Below, one piece after another: positions 1 to 10,950 of a DNA stretch of 64,000 bases. Position 1 is the first letter of the stretch. The number at the start of each line of letters is the position of its first letter. The notes beneath the pieces are model-generated. The model made no database searches. It had not been told where the DNA came from and worked only from the letters and a program-made list of their open reading frames with translations. Location of the stretch: the NCBI GenBank assembly GCA_002964805.2, contig PUDQ02000001.1, forward strand, positions 6,596,001 through 6,660,000. The letters are read 5' to 3'. Source of the DNA: Trametes villosa (lineage: Eukaryota > Basidiomycota > Agaricomycetes > Polyporales > Polyporaceae). The position numbers and the translations under genes were made by a program.

Positions 1-1029
1 CTTCGATCATGGAGTACCATGCTTTTGGCATCGTATCGTGAGTCGCTATCGCTAAATCTCGTGGCGTCACTGATTACTGACGGAGGCCGTCGACCCGTTT
101 GTCAGGGAGGGCCCACACGCCAAGTATCACTACCTAGTCTGCGGTGTGCAGGGCGACTTCACGCGCTCACTGATCAACGAGCCTCCCACGCACCTCTGGA
201 CCCGCCAATTGAAGGTGCGTCGCACGGCCTGGCAACAATTTTGGTGGTAGGCTGACCAATGGTCACAGTTTGCGGGCGTGTCCCACTCGTCCCCACTTTA
301 CAAGAGGGGCATCCGGGTGTGCACAGGGACGGGCATCGGCGCTGCCCTCTCAACGTGTCTCCAGGTATGTTCCACTACTTCCATTGACTCGAAGAGGTCG
401 CAGTCCTGACGCGCATGCTCCTACTAGGATCCCAACTGGTGAGCCTCTGTCTTTGCGGCGCCGGCCCCGCGCCTTCTCGCGCTGTCACAGCGCGCGCAGC
501 GGGGGATGTTGTCATCGATGAAACGACACGCTGACCGCGCCTCCCACGCCCTCAGGTACCTGATCTGGATCGGCTCGGAGCAGGAGAAGACGTTCGGGCC
601 CACGATTTCCGGCCTGATCTACCGCCACCTCTGGCCGGACCGTGTGTGCATTTGGGACTCCAAGGCCCGAGGTGCGTTCGCCGCCCATTGGCTCTCTCCT
701 TTCCCCTCCCCCGCCCCCTCACCCCCTCTCTCTCCCGTGTGCTTCGTGCTTTGCGCTCCGTGTTTGGTGCGCGCTCTGACTGTGACGCTGACATCCCGCC
801 CGGGACTCTGCAGGTGGACGGCCGGACGTCATGAAGCTGATCAAAGACGCGTACCTCTCGTGGAACGCGGAGGTCGTCTTCATCACCTCGAACTGGCAAG
901 GGAACAAGGAGCTCATGGAGGGCTGCAAGGAGGCCGGCATCCCCGCATTCGTACGTCCCTCCCGCTCCCGCTCCACGTGTGTACGGCACTCACGCGTTCC
1001 GTCCGCAGGGCACGCTCTGGGACTTCTGA
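1..1029 (+). CDS. TmpA-like membrane oxidoreductase, C-terminal part (5' truncated)
   Basis: This is the 3' end of a multi-exon gene that enters from the left. Inferred exons are <1-37, 106-214, 269-364, 428-438 (11 nt), 556-671, 814-950 and 1009-1029; phases fit at every junction and the frame ends in TGA. The product runs through EYHAFGIVSEG, YHYLVCGVQGDFT, GIRVCTGTGIGAAL, WYLIWIG, EKTFGP, WDSKARGGRPDVM and FITSNWQGNKELM, and ends FGTLWDF. I recognise this as the NAD(P)-binding, ferric-reductase-like tail of Aspergillus TmpA-type proteins. In basidiomycetes this tail is often fused behind an adenylate-forming module. The glycine-rich TGTGIGAAL loop and the EKTFG/GRPD segments would hold the nucleotide. 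Whether an adenylation domain and membrane helices precede it cannot be seen here. The family is inferred from remembered motif order, not a search. Confidence 0.7.
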
Positions 1030-1915
1030 AATCCGAACAGCGGTGCGGCAGGCGAGGGAGCGGCAGCGGGCGTCCAGCATATTCTTAGAACCCGCCGTGC
1101 GACCGAGGAGGGCGGCGCGCCGCCCGCCTCCATGCTCTCAGGCCGCTGCGCTCCGAGTCGTAGTGATCGCCGCATGCCCCACATAGCTACCACTACTGTC
1201 CATCCTAGGCTCCAGCATGTATCTTATTGGCTCTCCCGCCCGCACCCGGCCTGCTTGACTCTGTACCGCACGCACGCTCCCAAGTATTGTAGATACGCCT
1301 CCCCTCTGCTGCTGCTGTGTCACTCCTCGTCGTGGAGATAGCACGCGCCGCGAACCTGTATTTTAGTTGAAGTGTTCTCGGTACTGTATCTTTTGTTTTC
1401 GTCCAGGTGCGCGAGTTAGTACGGGTAGTGTTGTGAGCCTTGAGTAGACATGGTAGACGGCCCTATTAGCCGTCTCTTCGACGCCGCGAGCTTACCCGAA
1501 TATCGCTCGAGTCCTGCGTCGCTCCCTGCCGGCTCTGCTGTGCACGGCGAGTAGGAGGGAGTCCATAGTCAGGTACATACATATAATACTCGTCGAACTT
1601 TGAACATCTGCAGGACGGCGGCGCTTCCTCTTCGTCTGTAGGGTCAGCGACGCGTAGTGCAACCTAGACCGACCGAGGAGCGTGCTGAGTACTACCTTCT
1701 GTGTTGGGTGAGCCACCTGGGGAACGTGAGGATGGTGCGACTCATTGAACTTGGGCACGACACGAATGTATCTCAAGGTATATTGGCAGGGAGACCACTA
1801 GAGAAGTCTAGCGGGTCTGTCGCGTCACCGTTCGTACGAGTAGCGGCGACCTGAGCAATCCTAAAAGCGGCGCCATCTCGTGGTACAAGCTCGCTGAGTT
1901 CTATCACTCAACAAA

Positions 1916-2525
1916 TTAGAACCCCCAGAACCACTGTCGCAACAGCATATAACGCACCTTCCGCCGCATCCAAGCCAGAAAGCCCGTCGCGTGATTCCGC
2001 ATCGAGGCGCCGTACTCCCCAGACAATACATTCAACCCTTTCTCCGCCGTCCCACCGCTGAGAACCCGCTCAGCTAGGGCACGGGCCTCGTCAAGCACAC
2101 GATCGGACGTGCCAGGGGGCGGGTGCAGTGCGAATGATTTGAATGTCGGCTTCGGTGGGCCTCGGAGGGACAGCATTTGTGCCTCATGCGACAAATGTCT
2201 TCACAAGCGACGACACGCGCTCGCACACACTCTCCTTCTCCTCGGACAGACCGACCCCCATAAGGCCCTTTGAGGCAGTGACGAATGTATGGCCGTATTC
2301 GCGTAGCCCACGATCTAGGTCTTCGAGGCGACGCGCGTATTGCATAGCGGAGTAGTCGGGCACGCACCTTTCGATCCGTTCGCAGACGCGTTCCTTCTCC
2401 TGCCAAACCTCCATCAACTCGGCGTCCGCATTGTGTCCCGTGTCTCCTCGGAGGAGCGTGGGTAGTGCCTCCGCGCATAGGTACCGCCGGGCGCACGTGT
2501 AATATCCCGTGGATAGATCTTGCAC
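1916..2525 (-). CDS. Possible hypothetical protein or gene relic
   Basis: Two overlapping minus-strand frames (2525-2184 and 2194-1916) read like one helical, charged protein. The first contains MEVWQEKERVCERIERC and RRLEDLDRGLREYG; the second contains EARALAERVLSGG. They change frame near 2190 without an obvious intron. This suggests either a frameshifted remnant or a missed splice. I do not recognise the family. No TATA box or neighbouring conserved gene supports it, so coding status is doubtful. Confidence 0.2.
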
Positions 2526-3614
2526 GCGCGCACGACAGAAGCGGACTCAGTACATAATGCACCTGTCTCTTGAGCTATGTCAGCCAAAGAATTTTCTCGG
2601 TGCCCTGCAAAGGCAGTAGACCCCGCGCCGGAGCACTGCACGACGTTGCTAGCGGAGGTATGGACGGGTAGGTGTATGTTCCGCAGGAGTTAGCGACGAA
2701 AATTTTAAGGAGAAGGTCAGTTCGCACACGCCCTGGACCACTGACCATGGTAGCGGAACTCACATGCCAGGTAGCCTAGGCGCGCCCTCATCCAACCGTT
2801 AATTGCATCGTCAGTAGCACAGAGACAAAGCGCAGTGCTTTTGCATGACATAGTGCGCCACGTTGTACAAATAGTTTAAGGCCGTTCGTAGCGCTCTTCG
2901 GGGGGCCCTTGATAGGGAGGAACACCACAGGCGAAGCAAGGGTGTCCGCGACACCCACATCCCTGAGCGGGCAAGGAGAACACGTAGTCGTAGCTGTCTA
3001 TTGGGTTCCTATTCGTAAGCAAATGCCTTTGAGGCGGCATCCACATCTCGGAACGCTCACCAGATAGCGTTGGCTTGCAGGCGTGCTTCTCCGGGATGGC
3101 TCGGCGAGGTTGTCCTCGATATGTAGACATGCCACATCCAAGTCGTGCGACTCCCGTCGGCCTCTGCGTTGAGAGTACGGGTTCGATGCTGATGCACAAC
3201 ATAAGCACGGTTATTATGATCGTCAGAGAAACGACACCAATCGCTACTTCTCGCTACTACTTGCTGGATGTGCGTTAATACCAAGATGGATTTGCAACAG
3301 CAGCGGAGTTTTAGCCGCCACGTGGCGGCGTTCAGTAGTGAACCTTATTCTAGGATGATATGGACTATTGAAGCCTGAGCCCTATGTATCATCGCAGGTC
3401 ACTGTGGTTAGTGAAGAGAGCTCTTGGGCTCGCTAGGTATCATATGGTACCACTTGCGAATCTTGAACGGCTCGACGATGACGTTGTGGAAATATTACGG
3501 AGTCAGAACGAGTCGGGGTCGGAAGAAAGTTGGCTAATCCTTTTTTGGAAGATAACACCCCAATCCGCTAAGCTTATCCGGCAAATACTCAGCAAAAGCG
3601 CCCCCAGCGTGCGC

Positions 3615-3620
3615 GAGTCA
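3615..3620 (-). promoter_or_regulatory. Candidate Gcn4/CPC1-type half site upstream of CPA2
   Basis: TGACTC (read on the minus strand) lies about 45 nt before the CPA2 start codon. Fungal arginine genes are commonly under cross-pathway control by Gcn4/CPC1 bZIP factors that bind TGACTC(A). A six-base match is weak evidence by itself. Confidence 0.25.
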
Positions 3621-3661
3621 TTCGCGTCTGGGCTTTCTTCTCGCCACCACCGTCGACGACG

Positions 3662-6600
3662 ATGAGCATGGGTCTCTTGCGACTCCAGTCATGCTGGAGT
3701 CCCTCGCGAATACTGGGCTCGCCGCGATTCACTCGACAGCTGCACGTCTCTCATGCTCGTCGCGCTCTCGCCCCCACCAGACCGGTCAGAGCCGTCGCGC
3801 AGGCTGCCGTCGGGTCCTACGGCCAGGACGACGAGCACGTCCTGAACTCGCCTTCGGAGCTCGCTCGTAAAATATCTGCGAAGGTTTTGCCCAAGATCCC
3901 CCGCCCGGACGTCAGCAAGGTCCTCATCGTCGGCAGCGGCGGTCTGAGCATCGGTCAGGCTGGCGAGTTCGACTACTCTGGTTCTCAGGCACTCAAGGCC
4001 CTCCGCGAGGAGGGAGTCGACGCGGTCCTCATTAACCCCAACATCGCTACGTGGCAGACCTCGCACCAGCTCGCGTCTGAGGTCTACTTCCTGCCTATCA
4101 CTGCGGACTATGTCGCCTACGTCTTGGAAAAGGAACGCCCGGATGGTATCCTCCTCACTTTCGGTGGTCAAAGCGCTCTCAACGTCGGTATCGAGCTGGA
4201 CCGCATGGGCGTGCTCGATCGCCTCGGTGTTCGCGTCCTCGGTACACCCATTCGCACGCTGGAGGTCTCTGAGGACCGTGATCTTTTCGTTCAGGCACTC
4301 AAGGGTGAGTCATCCTTCACACCAATCGCCTCTGTCTTTTTCGCGCCCTGTCATCGGGACCTCATTCACTGTGTTGGAGATGGAAGATTTGTGCCCGCTC
4401 GATGACGTCACGTGACCGCGCCAGAGCGCGTCGCAGCGCACGCAAGCTCTTGCATCGAGTCTGTCCCTGTCAGGGTGTTCCCGACTGAAGTGAACCGGGT
4501 TGTAGTCCATGTTGTACCGATATAATGTCTGGGTTTCACGCTGCTCATGGAGCTCGGAGCGTCTGAGCACCTTGCGCACGCGTGCCACATGGTACCGCGA
4601 ATACCCAAAGCGAAGTGCTCGCTGTTTGCAAGTCGAGCGGCCCGAACCCTCGGCAACTCGTACCACCTCGCCCGCACCGTTCTGCATATACGCTAGCATT
4701 TTCCGAAGTTTAGCAACCCAAGAACTTAACAAGCTGATCGAACTTTGCCCGATCAGAAATCGACATTCCGGCGGCAACCTCCACGGCAGTATCCTCGGTC
4801 AACGACGCCCTCAGCGCTGCGGAAAAGATTGGCTACCCTGTCATTCTGCGCTCCGCCTTCACCCTCGGCGGTCTCGGTTCTGGCTTCGCGAACAACCCGG
4901 ACGAACTGCGCGACCTCTCGGCGAAGAGTCTCAGCTTGAGCCCTCAGGTCCTCATCGAGCGGAGCATGAAGGGCTGGAAGGAACTCGAGTACGAGGTCGT
5001 CCGCGACGCTGCCGACGTAAGTTTCGCTTCGTCAACGAGGTGCTACCCTTGTTCACGCGCTTCCAGAACACGATCATCTGCTGCAACATGGAGAACTTCG
5101 ACCCCCTTGGCACGCACACCGGAGACTCCATCGTCGTGGCGCCGTCCCAGACTCTCCCCGACGACGAGTACCACATGCTCCGATCTGCTGCGCTCAAGGT
5201 CATCCGGCATCTCGGTGTCATCGGCGAGTGCAACATCCAGTACGCGCTCAACCCGACGTCGCGCGAGTACTGCGTCATCGAGGTGAACGCCCGGTTGAGT
5301 CGCTCTAGGTTCGTTGCGCGCACTTGCCTTGTGTAAGTTGCAGTATTGACGTCTGCGAAACTAGTGCTCTTGCATCCAAGGCTACTGGCTACCCTCTCGC
5401 GTACACGGCTGCCAAGATCGCCCTCGGTCACACCCTGCCTGAGCTGCCGAACGCGGTGACGAAGACGACTACGGCGTGTTTCGAGCCCTCGCTGGACTAC
5501 ATCGTCACGAAGATCCCGAAGTGGGACCTCGCGAAGTTCACGGCTGTCAACCGCGAAGTCGGCTCGGCGATGAAGTCCGTCGGAGAAGTTATGGCTATCG
5601 GTCGCACGTTCGAGGAGTCACTCCAGAAGGCTATCCGGCAGGTCGACCCGCGCTGGAAGGGCTTCGAGGCGTACATCCAGCCCGAGGATATCGACCAGGC
5701 GCTGAGCAAGCCCACGGACATGCGCCTGTTCGCCATCGCCTATGCGATCTTCAACAAGCAGTACACCATCGACAAGATCCACGACCTGACCAAGATTGAT
5801 AAGGTACGAGCACCAGACTTGACATCCAGCGCGAGTCTTATTCCGCCTTCGTACAGTGGTTCCTCTATAAAATCGAGAACATCGTCAACACCGTGTACGC
5901 GCTGAAGGCCGCCGGTTCCCTCGAGGCTATCGACAAGGAGCTCATGCAGCGTGCTAAGCGCATGGGCTTCTCAGACCCCCACATCGCCGACCTCGTCTCC
6001 TCGTCCGAGCTCGCCGTCCGCGCGCACCGCAAGTCGCTCGGCATCACGCCGTTCGTCAAGCGCATCGACACACTCGCCGCTGAGTACCCCGCGCACACGA
6101 ACTACCTCTACACCACGTACAACGCATCCGAGCACGACGTCACCTTCGACGAGCACGGTACCATGGTCCTCGGCAGCGGCGTGTACCGCATTGGCAGCAG
6201 CGTCGAGTTCGACTGGTGTGCGGTTACCTGCGCGCGGAAGCTCCGTGAAATGGGCAAGCGCACGATCATGATCAACTACAACCCGGAGACCGTCTCGACC
6301 GACTTCGACGAGGCCGACCGCCTCTACTTCGAGGAGCTCGGCTTCGAGCGTGTCATGGACATCTACGAGCTTGAGCAGTCGCAGGGTGTTATTGTCAGCG
6401 TCGGAGGTATGCACGTCGTCCCTTCTGGAGCCGCGTTTATCTGACAATCTTCTAGGTCAATTGCCTCAGAACATCGCCCTCCGTCTCAAGCAGACCGGTG
6501 TCACCGTTCTTGGTACCGACCCCGAGAAGATCGACAGTGCTGAGGACCGTCACAAGTTCTCTTCCATCCTCGACAGTATCGGTGTCGACCAGCCCGAGTG

Positions 6601-7942
6601 GACTGAAGTCTCCTCCGTCGACGCGGCCAAGGAGTTTGCTCAGCGCGTCGGCTACCCGGTCCTCATCCGTCCGTCGTACGTCCTCTCAGGCGCCGCCATG
6701 AACGTCGTCTACGAGGAGTCCGCGCTCGAGTACAACCTGTCCGCCGCCGCCTCCGTGTCCCCACTCCACCCCGTCGTCGTCACCAAGTTCATCGACGACG
6801 CCCAGGAAATCGACGTCGACGCCGTCGCCCACAACGGCCGCCTCCTTCTCCACGCCATCTCCGAGCATGTCGAGAACGCCGGCGTGCACTCCGGCGACGC
6901 TACGCTCGTCCTGCCGCCCTTCTCGCTCACCGAGGAGGAGATGGCCCACCTGAAGAAGATCGCCGAGAAGGTCGCCGCGGCCTTCGAGATCTCCGGCCCG
7001 TACAACATGCAGGTCATCCGCAAGGCGTCCGACACGCCCGGCGCGCCGGCGGAGTTCAAGGTGATCGAGTGCAACCTGCGCGCGTCGCGCTCGTTCCCCT
7101 TCGTCTCCAAGGTCCTCGGCCGGAACTTCATCGATACCGCGACGGCTGCTATTGTTGGCCAAGATGTGCCTGAGCCTGTTGACATCATGGCCGAGAAGCG
7201 CGACTACACCGCGATCAAGGTCTCGCAGTTCTCGTGGACTCGTCTGGCTGGCGCGGACCCCTTCCTCGGTGTCGGTAAGTCGGCCCCTCGAACGTTATGA
7301 ACCCGTTCACTCATGCTGACGCTATTTATGCAGAGATGGCCAGTACCGGTGAGGTTGCGAGCTTCGGTCGCGACATTCAGGAGGCGTACTGGGCGTCCCT
7401 CCTGAGCACGACGGGCTTCAAGAAACCCCGCGCGAACACCGGCGTGCTCATCGGCGGCGACATCACCAAGCCCGAGATGAAGACGATCGCGCAGACGCTC
7501 ATCGAGCTTGGCTTCAAGCTCTACTGCTCGTCGCCCGTCGTCGAGGAATTCCTCAACTCCATCCCCTACGTCACCGCGAAGCGCATCTTCTTCCCGAAGA
7601 CGGACAAGCGCCTGCTCCGCGAGGTGTTCGACGAGTACGACATCGAGTGTGTCATCAACCTCGCAAAGGCCCGCGGGCAGGACGCCACGGATGAGGACTA
7701 CGTCGCCCGCCGGTACGTCCCCGCTCGTTCCGTTGGTGGAGTATGATATGGATGCTAATATTGCCTCCATCAGGAACGCTGTCGACTTCGGTCTTCCGCT
7801 GTTGAACAACGCGCGCTGCGCGCAGCTCTTCGTCGAGAGTCTCGCGAAGAAGATCCCCGAAGGTGGCCTGAAGAAGTACACCGAAGACAAGATACCCTCC
7901 GAGGTCATGTCTTGGCGCGAGTGGGTCGGCTTCCGCGCTTAG
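3662..7942 (+). CDS. CPA2: Carbamoyl-phosphate synthase, arginine-specific large subunit
   Basis: The ammonia-using, ATP-consuming subunit makes carbamoyl phosphate for arginine synthesis, working with a glutaminase small subunit. Eight exons: 3662-4304, 4757-5016, 5067-5308, 5365-5803, 5857-6406, 6456-7274, 7334-7712, 7774-7942, giving about 1166 residues. The first 55 residues are rich in Arg/Ser and lack acidic residues, a typical mitochondrial leader, as in filamentous fungi. Two ATP-grasp halves follow. The first holds [22 protein letters not shown] and [20 protein letters not shown]; the second holds [25 protein letters not shown] and the [10 protein letters not shown] segment. A short C-terminal regulatory-like domain ends [14 protein letters not shown]. 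Length and arrangement fit CPA2; the single-chain CAD/URA2 fusion is excluded because no ATCase follows. Intron 1 (452 nt) is far longer than the others (49-61 nt). The neighbouring oxidase is convergent, 244 nt away. Confidence 0.96.
4403..4415. promoter_or_regulatory. Overlapping CRE and E-box palindromes in CPA2 intron 1
   Basis: TGACGTCA, the consensus site of CREB/ATF bZIP factors, overlaps TCACGTGA, a CACGTG bHLH site, giving TGACGTCACGTGA. It lies about 100 nt inside the unusually long first intron. An intronic enhancer would explain the intron length, but that is inference from the motif alone. Confidence 0.3.
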
Positions 7943-8186
7943 AGGCGTTCACTCCCGCGTGAACGAACCCCCTGAGGTCTCCTATCAGCATCTTGTGCCC
8001 GAGCCCGGGCTGATTTTTGCAACTGCTTTCCTGCGATCAAAAAGTACATGTAGAAGTGCTGCATTTGTAACTGATACTCTAATGAATAGACCGCGCACTG
8101 CGACCGCATCCTGGACTGCTTTCGTGTTGGGCTCACTCCGCATGCTTGCCCCTCGCAGTTTCATTCCAAGAGGGCGGCCCACCCCC

Positions 8187-9861
8187 TTACGATAACTCTG
8201 GTACAGGGAGTAGGTCGTCTGGTCCGCACAACTGGTCGACGACAAGCTCTTCCGCGGGATTGTAGCGTATCTCCGGCTCGATAACGCCGTCCTTGGTTAC
8301 ATGCGGACGGTCGACCGCGAACCTGCCCGCCACCTCCGCAGGCAGCTTGCCTTCGATCGCATCGGCAACGAGGCGTCCCAGTACGGGGAGAAACTATGAC
8401 GATGCGATACGGGTGAATGTCACGCACATCTCCTGTCTCGCTGGATGCACGTACCTTGTAAGCGTGGCCGCTGCCACCCGTCGCGAGAACGAGGTTTGGA
8501 TCGCCGGGGTGATAGCCAATCATCCAGTTCTCGTCCGGAACGTCTGTGTACCTATCGCCGATAAGTGACTTATTAGCCGACATAGTCGTGATTCCGCAAC
8601 GGTGGAAACCTACCAGCAGAGTCGCGTCTTGACGAAGGGCTTCTTGGCCAGCTCCGGATACACCTCCGCCAACTCCGCCCTCAGCTTCTGCAGAGCGGCC
8701 TTCGGGATGCGAAGCCCGTCGTCTCCGTGCGACATGATTGTTCGCGGGGTGGAGATAAGCTCGCCGGACTTTGCGCAAGTGACGTTCTGTGTATACCCGC
8801 CGTCGTGAATGGCGACTTTCACGATGTTGTCCTGGTTAGGCTGCACGAAGACGAGTCAGGCACTTGTAGTCGACGACTTTGAAGGTACGCAGGGTGGGCA
8901 CGCTTACCGGGAACATGTAGAAGCCCGTGGCGAAGTTGAGGAATACGGGGCAATCGCGATATTGGTCTCCCTCTTCAGGGGTGAGTTGCAGCATTGCAAC
9001 CGTCTGTCTGTCAAATAACAGTCAACCTGGTGTAATGGGCACGTGTGCGACATTCGGACGGCGAACCCTGTGGCTAAGCACTTGTTTTGCAAGCATAGTT
9101 CCGGGAATGCCGACGCCGTCCACGACCCCACGGCGAGCACCGTGAGGTCCGCCTCGAATGTACTCCCGTCCTTGCATCGCACGCCGATGGTCTTGCCATC
9201 CGCCTTGAGTAGCTCCGCCACCGCTTTGCCGGGGACGATGTTCCCGCCTAGGGATGCGACCCGGTCCATGAGGCGTGTGATGCCCTGGGACGCAAATGCC
9301 CAGCCTCCGTCGCGGTTGAGGTAGCCCCGTGCGTTCTCTGGAGCGCTAACGTGAACGCTTGGAGGAAAGGCTTTGCGCACGGCGTCAGGGCCGGAAAGAT
9401 GTTCGATGCGCGCTCCGAGCGCGACGTCGTTCTCATACGCCTTGTCAGTATACGCCTCTCCGAGCCTCAGAGGGCAGTACACGCCGGACCTGGGACAAAC
9501 GGCCTCAGAATGCTTGCGACGGTTGAGAAGCAAGATGAGGAGTACTCGTGGTAAGTGTCGCCCCACACGTCCGCGTCTTTCCAAGCCGCAATGGCTTCAC
9601 GGGCCAGACGGGCGTAGAACACGTCTGCGTATGAGCTTCTGACAACTGTACAGACGACATTGTGAGTTTGTGTCAGCTAGGTGGGACGGCTCGCTCACTC
9701 TTGTTAAGATCGGTACTGGCGGCATCCGGGGCGGGTAGTACGGGCGATCTATCGATGACCGTGACGTGCTGGTAGCCTCTCTCGAGGAGATGGAAGGCGG
9801 TAGATAAACCAAAGCAGCCTGCGCCGACGATCAGTACTTTGCTCTCTTGTGCCGCGGTCAT
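8187..9861 (-). CDS. FAD-dependent amine oxidase, saccharopine/fructosyl-amino-acid oxidase type
   Basis: A flavoenzyme of the DAO/MSOX superfamily that oxidises a secondary amine (saccharopine, pipecolate, sarcosine or an Amadori amino acid), releasing H2O2. Seven exons: 9861-9699, 9645-9546, 9489-9067, 9007-8908, 8840-8614, 8551-8455, 8393-8187, giving 438 residues. The dinucleotide fold is near the N-terminus (VLIVGAGCFGLSTAFHLL), followed by the family hallmark DLNKIVRSSYAD. ENDVALGARIE, the LAVGSWTASAFPEL strand and KTRLCWYTDVPDENWMIG come later. The Cys in LCWYTD is at the position that covalently holds FAD in MSOX/FAOX proteins, and GGSGHAYK closes the fold. The C-terminus (PELS) is not a standard peroxisomal signal. 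One donor (GTACTC at 9545) is non-consensus but is required by the HESGVY reading. The substrate cannot be decided from sequence alone. Confidence 0.88.
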
Positions 9862-10950
9862 GACTGCGATGTTCGCCAGGCTGCTAAACTGGGGTCAGTC
9901 AGCTCTTGAGCGGCTTATTGCCCAACAGTGATCCGCTCACCTGTCGGTCAGCGGCTTGAACGTCGAAAAGGACTTTACGAGCGCAATCGCGTACAAACTT
10001 GGGCCGTGGTAGTTGCGTGCGATAAGCTTCAGCGTAGTGAGTCACTTGAACGACGAGTCGATCTAGACCTCGGATTCTTGGCTCTGTATAACTGTTCTTC
10101 CATCGAGATAGCTGATTCAGTTCGTGTCTTTCTAGGTCTATCCAAACTTGTACGCATTGTCCCTGCATACGGCGAGCAGCATAGTTGTGAAGTAATTCGC
10201 TGTAGAGCGACGGTCATGGCGCTGTCCAGACGGCGATTGACTCGGTGGTATTGACTGTGTTGGGCGGACCAAGCGCCGGCTGCCGATTGATTTGACCGCG
10301 CGCGCGCTACACTCCTGGTACTACAGTGTCAGTACTGCCGAGAGCCCAGAGGTTCAAGTTGTTCTACCCGGGCTTACGCTGCACACAATTCACATGCTGA
10401 AAGAACTAGATGCGCGATGGTGAGGGTGAAAAACCATGATCGCCGGGGCCTAGCCGGGAATGTGCAGGTAAAGTGGTTGCGAGACGGTGAGGTACAGAAC
10501 ATTAAGTACTACGACGGCCGTGTGTGGAGCTACACATGAGATGATAGAGTATGTTGTTAGCGTTGTGAAAAAATTCTACGAGTCTGGAATGACATATGCG
10601 ACCAGTGCGGGGATCTTCCGAGTGCGAGTCAACAGCGCGGGCACCGTCGAATGTGATAAAGTAGACGTTCGTAGTTGACCACTGGCACAGGTTGCTTGAC
10701 GCCTCGCGCGGGGCCAGGAACCAGTGAACGGGAATGGGTGCCGACCGAGACGTAATGGCGAGAGCGTAGACTGGCGTGCTCCGGGGGAGAGTTGTCAAAG
10801 AAGAACACAGAATCGCGAGGCATATGTGGCCGCATATGACGCTGCTGCGAGGCCCTGCGTTGGAGAACAACAGGGAATCGGATGGTCGCGGACGTTCAGC
10901 AACCTCGCCGCAGCGCGCGCTGATCAACATGAAGACGCGCGGTCGTCCAC
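9862..10950. other. Intergenic; includes 3' flank of FunK1 A
   Basis: No gene seen. Parts of 10640-10880 resemble the downstream flank of FunK1 B at 14130-14350, including a GGCATATG block and the segment GCGAGAGCGTAG. The tandem duplication that made A and B therefore extended past the coding regions. The start of this stretch is the promoter side of the amine oxidase. Confidence 0.5.

Larger units (their letters stand above)
1030..3661. other. Intergenic stretch with weak coding signs
   Basis: The 2.6 kb between the TmpA-like gene and CPA2 shows no gene I recognise. Open frames are short on both strands. Only the minus-strand frames around 1.9-2.5 kb have protein-like composition. The last few hundred bases should contain the CPA2 promoter and leader. 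Confidence 0.5.

Noticed and set aside
3384..3665. A 93-codon plus-strand frame overlapping the CPA2 start as ATGA, resembling a regulatory upstream ORF
   Set aside because: The arginine attenuator peptide controls the small-subunit gene, not CPA2. This frame is much longer and has no recognisable attenuator residues. Probably chance.
5971..7908. Long minus-strand open frames antisense to CPA2
   Set aside because: They are shadows of GC-rich codon bias: Val/Asp/Glu-rich, no motifs, and overlap a fully explained gene.
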